Below are positions 1 to 6,110 of a stretch of DNA of 9,795 nt, in pieces. Below the pieces are notes generated by a model that searched no databases, was not told where the DNA came from, and saw only the letters and a list, made by a program, of their open reading frames with translations. Position numbers and translations under genes: made by a program. How positions within the stretch are numbered: the stretch's first letter is position 1; every line of letters begins with the position of its first letter. Source of the stretch: Chlamydiota bacterium (GTDB taxonomy: Bacteria > Auribacterota > Tritonobacteria > UBA1439). The stretch lies in the NCBI GenBank assembly GCA_012729785.1, contig JAAYCL010000028.1, positions 1 to 9,795 of the forward strand, given 5' to 3'.

Positions 1-124
1 CGTAGCCGCCGCCGATCTTCTCGTAGCTCACCAGCTCGACCTTCGCCGCCTTCACCATCGCGTCGGCCGCCTCGACCATCGCCGCGAACCCCCGCGTCTC
101 GATCATCCCCAGTGCCTCTGACAT
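1..124 (-). CDS. BMC-H hexameric microcompartment shell protein (5' end only)
   Basis: Only the first 41 codons are present; the gene continues past base 1. The peptide begins [20 protein letters not shown] and continues to YEKIGGGY. This is the standard start of single-domain BMC shell proteins (Pfam BMC, PF00936; PduA/EutM/CcmK type), including the GMIETRG strand and the K-I-G-G-G-Y turn. Such proteins form cyclic hexamers that tile the flat facets of a microcompartment and pass metabolites through a central pore. The ATG at 124 has a strong ribosome binding site (AAAGGGGGA, about 129-137 on the minus strand). The gene lies 43 bp downstream of the BMC-T gene on the same strand, so the two are very probably co-transcribed from the promoter near 885-913. 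The pore loop is not in the window, so the cargo pathway cannot be inferred from it. Confidence 0.93.
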   Translation of the reverse strand, partial: MSEALGMIETRGFAAMVEAADAMVKAAKVELVSYEKIGGGY

Positions 125-167
125 CGCGTCCCCCTTTCAGCCGTTTGCGCGGCATGCGCCGCGCCGC

Positions 168-803
168 TCATTCGCCGCCCTTGCCGGCCTGCTCCTTGCC
201 GGAGATCGCCTCGATCGCCCTGGTCGCCGCCTCGCTGCCGACCATGATGTCGCGCTCCTCGCCGCCGAGGTAGAGGCGCCCGAAGCGCCCGACCGGGCGC
301 ACCTCGACGAGCGTCACGTGCGACGCCTTCTCCGCCTCGTTGGCGGCGATCGTCACGTAGGCGGCGGGGTCGGTCTCCATCGTGTAGAGCGTCTGGTCGC
401 CCAGCAGCATCGAGCCGTCGCGGCCCTTGTTGATGAGCTGTGACTGGTACGGGCTGATGCGGCGGATGATGGAGCTGGAGACGACCTTGGGCTTCAAACG
501 GTCCTCCTCCTTGAGGCCCAGGTAGTCGAGGATCGCCTTCCCGGCGTTGAGGACCTGCCCCTTGTCGTCGGAGTGGACCTCGAGGCAGCCGTAGGCGCGC
601 TCGACGACCTGGACCGCCGGGCGGCAGGTGGTCGCCTTGAGGGCGACGTCGAGCGCCTTGATGATCTCCATGCCCGGCGCGACCTCGACGTACAGGGAGG
701 CCATCCCCGCGACCGGCATGAATCCCTTTGCCGCGGAGGCGACGAACGAGGCGAGCTGGGGCTGGAGACTGTCGATGAAGACGAACGACCGGAGCTGTAC
801 CAT
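168..803 (-). CDS. BMC-T trimeric (tandem BMC domain) microcompartment shell protein
   Basis: Encodes 211 residues. It has two tandem BMC folds, roughly residues 1-105 and 106-200. It opens MVQLRSFVFIDSLQPQLASF and contains landmarks such as FMP (28-30), ALKAT (54-58), VERAYG (67-72), QSQLIN (120-125), GDQTLY (135-140) and ANEAEKA (154-160). From memory these match the double-stacking BMC-T group represented by Haliangium ochraceum BMC-T3 more closely than PduB or EutL. In that family trimers form pseudohexamers that can stack face to face, with a gated central pore for larger metabolites or cofactors. The ATG at 803 is chosen because the purine-rich GGGGAAGG lies just upstream. The frame stays open back to 908, but that extension is low-complexity, would begin upstream of the inferred transcription start, and is not family-like. 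This is the first gene of the BMC operon. Confidence 0.93.
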   Translation of the reverse strand: MVQLRSFVFIDSLQPQLASFVASAAKGFMPVAGMASLYVEVAPGMEIIKALDVALKATTCRPAVQVVERAYGCLEVHSDDKGQVLNAGKAILDYLGLKEEDRLKPKVVSSSIIRRISPYQSQLINKGRDGSMLLGDQTLYTMETDPAAYVTIAANEAEKASHVTLVEVRPVGRFGRLYLGGEERDIMVGSEAATRAIEAISGKEQAGKGGE

Positions 804-824
804 AGGGCCTTCCCCTTTCGCTGT

Positions 825-840
825 GTCCGCGGCCGCGGAC
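825..840. promoter_or_regulatory. Perfect 16-bp palindrome in the BMC operon leader (possible operator or hairpin)
   Basis: GTCCGCGGCCGCGGAC is a perfect inverted repeat centred on a NotI-type core. It lies inside the transcribed leader of the shell operon, about 21 bases upstream of the BMC-T start codon and about 40 downstream of the inferred transcription start. It could be a dimeric regulator site or an RNA hairpin next to the ribosome binding site. In G+C-rich DNA such palindromes also arise by chance. Confidence 0.4.
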
Positions 841-884
841 GTGGTGGCTCTGCGGTGTTCAGCGCGTACCCGCACAACGCGCCA

Positions 885-913
885 AGAATAGGGGAACGGC
901 CCGGCCAAGTCAA
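885..913 (-). promoter_or_regulatory. Sigma-70-type promoter of the BMC operon
   Basis: On the minus strand there is a -35 box TTGACT (908-913) and a -10 box TATTCT (885-890), separated by exactly 17 bp. The predicted transcription start is near 878, giving a leader of about 75 nt before the ATG at 803. There is no TG dinucleotide before the -10 box, unlike the other promoters in this window. It is the best -35/-10 pair seen and is correctly placed to drive the two shell genes. No transcript data were available. Confidence 0.65.
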
Positions 914-1192
914 CCAGAAATCTTCGATGGACGATTGTATACTATTTTGCGCAATAGAAGATGGACGCGCCGATCCGTTCGGCGCCGCGTCGCGCGCGGA
1001 AAGTCGCGGCGGCGGGCGGCGTTCAGAAAATCCGGAAGCGCCGGCCGCGGGCCGGCGCCGGCCGTCGATGACGACGCCCGGCCGAAAGGTTTTCGGGGAG
1101 GGACGCGGACCCGCGGAACGCGGCCGGGGCGGGGCGCCTTCGGGATGAAACGGCGCGGTCGTCTGTGCTATAGTGCCCGCGGGGAGGGGACG
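914..1192. other. Divergent intergenic region, no gene supported; AT island and hairpins
   Basis: This is most of the ~390-base gap between the BMC operon start and the next plus-strand gene. No reading frame here looks like a protein. An A+T-rich island at about 933-957 holds TATACT on the plus strand and the palindrome TTGCGCAA (947-954) within CTATT...AATAG arms. Three hairpins follow: 967-985 (6-bp arms GCGCCG/CGGCGC), 1038-1058 (9-bp arms GCGCCGGCC/GGCCGGCGC, loop GCG) and 1082-1096 (CCGAAA/TTTCGG). None is followed by a T-run, so a simple intrinsic terminator is not supported. The island could be an upstream element or operator for the BMC promoter. Confidence 0.5.
1166..1174 (+). promoter_or_regulatory. 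Extended -10 promoter of the 1193-3313 gene
   Basis: TGC-TATAGT is a strong extended -10 element. A weak -35 (ATGAAA, 1145-1150) sits 18 bp upstream. The expected start is near 1181, which leaves a leader of only about 12 nt carrying the GGGGAGGGG ribosome binding site (1181-1189) before the ATG at 1193. Confidence 0.55.
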
Positions 1193-3313
1193 ATGCGGCG
1201 CGTCTGGATTCCGGCGGCGGTCGCCGTTGCGCTCGGGGCGTTTCTCCGCCTCGCGGGTCTCGACCTCGTCTGGACGATCACCGACCAGACGCGCGACCTC
1301 CTGCGGGCGTTCGAGATCGCCCGGGGAAGCGCCTTCCCGTCGCTCGGCCCCGCCGTGGGGCCGTCCGCGTTCTGTCTCGGGCCGCTGTACTACTACCTCC
1401 TCGCCGTCCCGGCGTTCGTCGCGGGCGAGCCGGGGAGCGTCTTCCTCTTCGTCGTGCTCGTGAACGTCGCGGCGCTCGCCGCGTGCTTTGTCGCCGTCCG
1501 GCGCTGGCTGGGCGGCCGTGTCGCCGTGCTCTCGCTCTTCCCGTACGCCTTCTCGGCCCCCTGGATCATCAGGGCGCAGGTCCTCTCGAACCCCACGCTG
1601 ATGCCGCTGTTCGTCGTCCTCTTCTGGGCGTGCGCGACGGAGTGGGTTGTCGGAAGGAGGGCCTCCGCGCTCCCGTGGGCGCTCGCCTGCCTCGCCGCGC
1701 TGCTCCAGCTCCACCTCTCGACCGCGGTCTTCCTCCCGCTCCTCCTCGTCCTCTGGCTCCTCTTCCGCCCCCCCCTGGCCGGCAGGGGGGGGGCGTGGGG
1801 GATCGCGGCGGCGGCGGCCCTGTGCCTCCCGTACCTGTGGCACGAGTGCCTGAACGGCTGGGCGAACACGCTCGGCCTGCTCGATTTCATCCGCGGGGCC
1901 GTCCCGGCGGGGGGAGGCGGCGGGGCGGGCGGCGTCGTCTCCGATCTGCGCCTGTGGCTCACCGCCGGGCCGCGGTTTTTGAGCGAGCTCGCCCCGGGCG
2001 CGTCGGCCTGGTACCGGGTCTTCCTCACGGAGAATCTCCTCGCGGCGGGTGGCGCCGCGGCCGCGTGTGCCTACGTCGTCACCCGCATCGCGCGGCGGAG
2101 CGCCACCCGCGAGGCGCGCGTCTGCGCGGTCTTGCTCGTCTGGTTGCTCGGAACCGTCGCGGCGGCGCTGGGAAGGAGGGGGGGGATCTGGCTCTACTAC
2201 CTGGACGCCGCGTATCCGGCGCCGTTCGTCTTCATGGGCATCTTCCTCGCCGCGGTCTGGGGAGAGGGGAAGGGGGCGGGGGGCGCGAAGGGGGGCTTCG
2301 CCGCCGCGGCCCGCGCGGCGGTCGTGCTCTACCTCGTGCTGCTCGGCGCGTTGAACGTCACCGTCCTCTGCAGGTTCCGGGCCGAGACCGCGCGGCGCGG
2401 GACCGCCTCCCTCCCGAGCTTCTGGCTCAACATCAGGTCGATGCGCGCGTGGCCCCGGGAGCGGTTCAGGTTCCTGTCGGTGATGCCGCAGCGGTATCGG
2501 AGGGAGCTGGCGGAGCTGTTCGTCGCGCGCGAACGGCTCTCCTACGGCGAATGCGCCCGGCGGATCCACGGACCGTACGCCGAATGCTTCAGGGAGGACA
2601 AAGGATTCTGGATAGGGTGGATGGAAGGCGAACCGGGGTCCGCCCCGGAGTCCGTTGTGGGGCAGACCGGGGATGCAGACGGCCCGGATGCCGCGGTGAG
2701 GAGGGGGGGGGAGGCGCGGCGAAGCGGCCGGGTGAAAACCGCGGACAGGGCGGGCGCGGACGCCGGGGAGATCCACTACCTGATCGAGGGGCCCGACACG
2801 CCGCTCGTCCCCGCCCCGGAGGCCGCCTGGATTCCGGCGGGGCCGTTCAGGATCGCCGCGTTCCGCCCGGCGATGCGTGTCCGGGCGCTCGAGGCGCGCA
2901 GCGCCGCGGGCGCCCCGCTCGGCTCCCTCGAGATCCCCACGGGGGGCGCGGGATTCGCGTTCCCCGGCCGGTCGCCCGTCTACCGCTACTGGGAGCCCGC
3001 GTTCAGGCCGGCGGTGCGCTCCGTTGTGCTGGAGGGGGAGGCGGAGGTCGGCGAGGGCGCGGAGGCCGTCGCCCTGTGCATCGCCGTCAGGAGCGCCGCG
3101 GCGGTGCGCGTCGGGGATGTACTCCTCGACGGTGCGCCAGTCCCGCTGCGGAGCGCGCGGCGGCTGAAGATGCTCACGCTGGTGAACGAGTTCACCGGGA
3201 CGGTGCGGGAGTGCCCCCCGCCCGGGCGGCGGCGCCTCCGGTTCACGCTCTCGTCAGACGCCCCGCTCGCCTGCGACGTGGACGTGTACGCGTATCCGGC
3301 CGCCGCTCAGTAG
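1193..3313 (+). CDS. GT39/ArnT-like polytopic membrane glycosyltransferase with C-terminal soluble region
   Basis: Encodes 706 residues. The first ~395 are hydrophobic with about ten membrane segments, in the style of GT-C enzymes that use polyprenyl-phosphate sugars. Residue D31 (TITDQTRDL) follows the first helix where GT39 enzymes carry their catalytic acid. GPLYYYLL (63-70), the NPTLMPL segment (133-139) and LQLHLS (171-176) resemble family landmarks. Residues ~395-475 form a basic soluble stretch. Residues ~480-525 are a low-complexity linker. Residues ~526-706 look like an all-beta extracytoplasmic domain with no family recognised. The ATG at 1193 is chosen for its strong GGGGAGGGG site and promoter; the open frame upstream to 935 is arginine-rich and not protein-like. 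G runs occur at 1785-1793 (9), 2178-2185 (8) and 2703-2711 (9), plus eight C at 1768-1775. Acceptor and sugar are unknown. The family call is good; the exact function is open. Confidence 0.75.
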   Translation: MRRVWIPAAVAVALGAFLRLAGLDLVWTITDQTRDLLRAFEIARGSAFPSLGPAVGPSAFCLGPLYYYLLAVPAFVAGEPGSVFLFVVLVNVAALAACFVAVRRWLGGRVAVLSLFPYAFSAPWIIRAQVLSNPTLMPLFVVLFWACATEWVVGRRASALPWALACLAALLQLHLSTAVFLPLLLVLWLLFRPPLAGRGGAWGIAAAAALCLPYLWHECLNGWANTLGLLDFIRGAVPAGGGGGAGGVVSDLRLWLTAGPRFLSELAPGASAWYRVFLTENLLAAGGAAAACAYVVTRIARRSATREARVCAVLLVWLLGTVAAALGRRGGIWLYYLDAAYPAPFVFMGIFLAAVWGEGKGAGGAKGGFAAAARAAVVLYLVLLGALNVTVLCRFRAETARRGTASLPSFWLNIRSMRAWPRERFRFLSVMPQRYRRELAELFVARERLSYGECARRIHGPYAECFREDKGFWIGWMEGEPGSAPESVVGQTGDADGPDAAVRRGGEARRSGRVKTADRAGADAGEIHYLIEGPDTPLVPAPEAAWIPAGPFRIAAFRPAMRVRALEARSAAGAPLGSLEIPTGGAGFAFPGRSPVYRYWEPAFRPAVRSVVLEGEAEVGEGAEAVALCIAVRSAAAVRVGDVLLDGAPVPLRSARRLKMLTLVNEFTGTVRECPPPGRRRLRFTLSSDAPLACDVDVYAYPAAAQ

Positions 3314-4680
3314 TCGAGGCGGGCGGTAGCGCCGCCCGGCCCCAGCGCCGACTCCACCCGCCGCCATTCCTCGCCGAGGCGGACGGACCAGTTGCACACG
3401 AGGAGGCCCGCCGCGGCGGCGAAGACGGCCAGGCGCGCACGATTCCTCCCCCCCCCGGGACACGCCAGTCTCCCCGCGAAGACCGCCAAGACCGGGACAA
3501 GCGGGAGGTGGAACCGGCTCTCCCCGAAGAAGAGGAAGTGCGCGGCGCCGACGTAGAGCAGCGCGAGGGACAGGATCCCCCACCCGCCGCCTCGGCCCCC
3601 GCCGCCGAAGCAGGCGCCGGACAGGGCGAGGAGGGCGAGGACGGGGAACCCCGCCACGATCGCCAGCGCCGCGGGGAGGAGCAGCGCGCGGGGCACGGGA
3701 CCGAACAGGTTCCTGGAATAGCCCCAGGAGAGCTCCCGGATCTCCGGCCCGGCCAGGTAGCCGAGCTTCCTGATCCCGAGGCGCAGGAAGCCGCCCGGGT
3801 GCGCGGCGATGAAGCGCGCCCCCGCCCGGTAGCCCGCCGCCGCCCCCTCCGGGCAGACGACGACGGCACGCGACCGCCCGTCCTCCTCCTCGATCCGCCA
3901 CTTTCTCCAGACGGTTTCTCCGAGTTCGGGGAGCATCGAGGGCTCCTGGCGGCCGGTCGCGGCGGGGTTGTTGCCAAAGAGGAAGTTGTAGCCGCCGTAG
4001 GTGTCCAGCGGCACGAACCTCCCGTACCGAAGGGCGTTCCGCGCGGTCCAGGGGGCGAGCGCGGCGGCGGCAACAAGGAGGAGGAGCGCCCCGCGCCTCC
4101 ACCCGGCGCGCAGGCACAGCCACGCCGCCGCGACGGGGATGAAGCCGGCCGCGACCGACCGGGTCAGGCAGGCGAGGCCGAGGAGGGCGCCCGCCGCCGC
4201 GCACGCCCCGGCGGCCGGGGGCTCGTCCCGGGCCAGGACGAACAGCGCCGCTGCGAACAGGAGGGTGTACAGGGTCTCTGACATCAGGAGGCCGGTGTAG
4301 ACGATGAGGCCCGGATAGCAGGCGACCAGGAGGCCCGCGACGAGCCCCCCGCGCGGGCCGCAAAGGCGCCGGGCGGTCTCGAACGCGAGGAGGGCGGTTG
4401 CCGCTCCCAGGAAGGCCTGCGCACAGGCGGCCCCGACGCGCCCGTCCCCGACGAGGCGGTAGACGGCGGCGAGGAAGAGGGGGTAGAGCGGCGGGCGCGT
4501 CGCGTGGCCGTACGAGCCCTCCCGGGCGACGGCGACGGCCTTTTCCCGATACTCGAGCATGTCCGCGAAGAGGGGGCCGCGCGGGGGATGCAGGGCTGCA
4601 GGCGCCCTGAGGGCCAGGGCGAGCAGGAAGACGAGGGCGGCGCCTCGCCTGCCCGGCCGGTTTTCTGAACGAGTGCGCAT
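3307..4680 (-). CDS. GT39/ArnT-like membrane glycosyltransferase
   Basis: Encodes 457 residues, a typical length for bacterial GT39-like proteins, with about ten membrane helices. The first extracytoplasmic loop carries FADMLEYREKA (38-48), with D40 as the likely catalytic acid. It is followed by RPPLYPLFLA (62-71, the PPLYP motif), LLMSETLYTLL (131-141), WTARNALRYGRFVPL (211-225), YNFLFGNNP (231-239) and ESRFHLPLVP (387-396). All are classic for this family, which transfers sugars from polyprenyl-phosphate donors to lipid, protein or polysaccharide acceptors outside the membrane. The ATG at 4680 is chosen because it fits the extended -10 at 4704-4712 and begins with a short basic tail before the first helix. 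Its ribosome site (GGGGGCC) is weak. The stop overlaps that of the convergent gene by 7 bp. A run of nine C occurs at 3448-3456 (GGG repeat, residues 409-411). Substrate is unknown. Confidence 0.85.
   Translation of the reverse strand: MRTRSENRPGRRGAALVFLLALALRAPAALHPPRGPLFADMLEYREKAVAVAREGSYGHATRPPLYPLFLAAVYRLVGDGRVGAACAQAFLGAATALLAFETARRLCGPRGGLVAGLLVACYPGLIVYTGLLMSETLYTLLFAAALFVLARDEPPAAGACAAAGALLGLACLTRSVAAGFIPVAAAWLCLRAGWRRGALLLLVAAAALAPWTARNALRYGRFVPLDTYGGYNFLFGNNPAATGRQEPSMLPELGETVWRKWRIEEEDGRSRAVVVCPEGAAAGYRAGARFIAAHPGGFLRLGIRKLGYLAGPEIRELSWGYSRNLFGPVPRALLLPAALAIVAGFPVLALLALSGACFGGGGRGGGWGILSLALLYVGAAHFLFFGESRFHLPLVPVLAVFAGRLACPGGGRNRARLAVFAAAAGLLVCNWSVRLGEEWRRVESALGPGGATARLDY
3320..3338. 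other. Hairpin just after the stop of the 1193-3313 gene
   Basis: CGGGCGG (3320-3326) pairs with CCGCCCG (3332-3338) around a 5-nt loop, starting 7 bases past the plus-strand TAG. There is no T-tract. It also lies inside the 3' end of the opposing gene. It may help end transcription or protect the plus-strand mRNA, but it could be incidental in G+C-rich coding DNA. Confidence 0.25.
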
Positions 4681-4703
4681 CGAACGGCCCCCGGGACCGT
4701 GAT

Positions 4704-4712
4704 AGCATACCA
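4704..4712 (-). promoter_or_regulatory. Extended -10 promoter of the 3307-4680 gene
   Basis: On the minus strand TGG-TATGCT reads as an extended -10 element. No convincing -35 exists at 16-18 bp; a TTGCGC lies 20 bp away. The inferred start near 4697 would give a leader of about 17 nt before the ATG at 4680. Confidence 0.45.
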
Positions 4713-4753
4713 CAGGCGGGGGCGGGGAGGCGCAAGCCCGCCCGCTTTTGCCG

Positions 4754-4782
4754 TTTACCCGCCCCGCTCCATCTGCTACACT
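4754..4782 (+). promoter_or_regulatory. Promoter of the membrane coiled-coil/mtnP operon
   Basis: A -35-like TTTACC (4754-4759), a 17-bp spacer, and the extended -10 TGC-TACACT (4774-4782). Transcription would start near 4789. That leaves about 20 nt of leader carrying the GAGGAGG ribosome site (4794-4800) before the ATG at 4810. Confidence 0.6.
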
Positions 4783-4809
4783 GGGCCCGTCAAGAGGAGG
4801 GAGGGGGAG

Positions 4810-6108
4810 ATGATGACGATGACCCGCGAGCAGCTCCAGTATCTCTGTTGCGCGATGGCGGTCGCCGCAATGGTGTTTGTGTTCGTCCGCCGCCGCGCGC
4901 GTTCCATCGAGTGGCGCATCCTGTTTATGGAGCTGCCGATTCTTCTCGTCACCCTGATCGCCTGCATCCTCCTCTCCTACGAGCGCCGGTCGCCCGTCGA
5001 CCTCCTCACCGCCCTGATCCTGGTGGAGCTGGGCGTTTTTGCCCGGATCTACGACGCGTGCCGGGAGTACCGGAGCGAATCCGGGACGCTGCGCCAGATC
5101 GGGAGCATCTACATCCTGGCGGGCCTTGTCTGCGCCCTGTCCGGTTTCGCCGGTTTCCCCGTGCTCCTCTGGATCATCCCCCTGGCGCTCTTCTCCGCAG
5201 GGTACTTCTTCCTGCGGGGCAAACGCGGGGCGGCGAACATCTGCAAGGGGCTCGGGGTGCTCGTCTCCGTCGGCTTCATCGCCTCGATCGTCTATGACGC
5301 GTACGAGGGGGGGCCCGCCGGCCGGGGCGCGAGCCGGCGCGCGGGCGGCGCGCTTCCCGAGGTCGTCAGGCCATCGTTCGTCGAGCAGCTGCACGCCCGC
5401 AACGAGCGGGTGGAGACGCTCGAGGCGAAGCAGAAGCAGCTCGTCGACGACCTCCAGCGCCTGAAGGCGATGCAGCGGGAGGCGGAGGGGCGTCTGGAAA
5501 AGGAGGCCGCGCTGCGGCAGGCCGCGGTCGAGAAGGCCGCGGCGATGGAGAAGGCCGCGGCGTCCGCGGACGAGGCGGTCAGCCGGCTCAAGACGGAGCA
5601 GGAGGAGATGGCCGCGGCGATGGCGAAGGAACGCGAGGCGAGATCCGCGGCGGAGTCGAAGCTGGGCGAGTTCGAGAAGACCAGGGAGGCGGCGCGGGAG
5701 AGCCTCGCCGCCATCACGGAGAAGCTCACCGACGCGGCGGAGAACCTCAAGCGGGTCGTCGCCGAACGGGACGCCCTGAAGGCGGAGCTGGAGGCGCTGA
5801 AGGCGGCCCCGCCCGTTTCCGGCGCGGGAGAGGGGGCGACCGACCGGGCGCGGGAGGGCCTCGCCGCCGCCGAGGAGAACCTCAAGCAAGTCGTCGCCGA
5901 ACGGGACGCCCTGAAGGCGGAGCTGGAGGCGTTGAAGGCGGCCTCGACCGTTTCCGGCGGGAAGGTGGAGGAGCTCACCCGGCAACTCAAGGAGCGTGAG
6001 GAGGCGCAGGCGAAGCTGGCCGCCGAGGCCGCCCGGCTCCAGGAGGCCCTCGCACGGGTGCGCGAGGCGGTCGCGGCCGTTCCCGCCGCGCCAGAGCAGG
6101 AGCGCTGA
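4810..6108 (+). CDS. Six-helix membrane protein with long C-terminal coiled coil, function unknown
   Basis: Encodes 432 residues. Hydrophobic segments fall at roughly 11-26, 36-57, 62-82, 97-113, 114-135 and 143-164, suggesting six membrane helices. A short G/R-rich hinge (167-182) leads into a long, charged, heptad-patterned coiled coil (about 190-420) rich in A, E, K and L. The coil contains two near-identical blocks ending VVAERDALKAELEALKAA (316-333 and 361-378). With six helices and a basic loop at 27-35 the topology is probably N-in/C-in, putting the coil in the cytoplasm, but this is inference. GAGGAGG at 4794-4800 supports the ATG at 4810; ATGs at 4813 and 4819 are close alternatives. 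The downstream mtnP start is 2 bp away and its ribosome site lies inside this gene. No family was recognised; a scaffold or sensor-like role is only a guess. Confidence 0.82.
   Translation: MMTMTREQLQYLCCAMAVAAMVFVFVRRRARSIEWRILFMELPILLVTLIACILLSYERRSPVDLLTALILVELGVFARIYDACREYRSESGTLRQIGSIYILAGLVCALSGFAGFPVLLWIIPLALFSAGYFFLRGKRGAANICKGLGVLVSVGFIASIVYDAYEGGPAGRGASRRAGGALPEVVRPSFVEQLHARNERVETLEAKQKQLVDDLQRLKAMQREAEGRLEKEAALRQAAVEKAAAMEKAAASADEAVSRLKTEQEEMAAAMAKEREARSAAESKLGEFEKTREAARESLAAITEKLTDAAENLKRVVAERDALKAELEALKAAPPVSGAGEGATDRAREGLAAAEENLKQVVAERDALKAELEALKAASTVSGGKVEELTRQLKEREEAQAKLAAEAARLQEALARVREAVAAVPAAPEQER
5692..5958 (+). repeat. Tandem internal coding repeat with a one-heptad length difference
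   Basis: Copy 1 spans 5692-5823 and copy 2 spans 5848-5958. Their shared 84-base core (5740-5823 versus 5875-5958, offset 135) differs at 5 bases by direct comparison. The 5' parts also match (gcgcgggag + cctcgccgcc), but copy 1 carries 21 extra bases, exactly seven residues or one coiled-coil heptad. This fits recent duplication with in-phase indel in the coiled-coil region. Confidence 0.9.
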
Positions 6109-6110
6109 CA

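Noticed and set aside
938-943. TATACT as a plus-strand promoter for a small gene
   Set aside because: The -35 is poor, no TG extension is correctly spaced and no coding frame follows; kept only as part of the AT island.
573-1148. Plus-strand open frame across the BMC-T 5' end and the divergent gap
   Set aside because: Half is antisense to the BMC-T gene and the rest is low-complexity; it crosses the BMC promoter.
935-1192. Upstream extension of the 1193-3313 glycosyltransferase
   Set aside because: The added 86 residues are arginine-rich and not family-like; the extended -10 at 1166-1174 lies inside them and the ribosome site is just before 1193.
494-2776. Very long open frame on the minus strand across the BMC-T gene, the gap and the first glycosyltransferase gene
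   Set aside because: It is proline/arginine/glutamate-rich, overlaps three well-supported regions and is a typical antisense open frame in G+C-rich DNA.
1483-4281. 932-codon plus-strand open frame spanning both glycosyltransferase genes
   Set aside because: Low-complexity arginine/glycine/proline sequence out of frame with, or antisense to, two clear membrane proteins.
4681-5985. N-terminal extension of the 3307-4680 glycosyltransferase up to 5985
   Set aside because: The extension is antisense to the coiled-coil gene and repetitive. The family start, basic tail and promoter all fit 4680.
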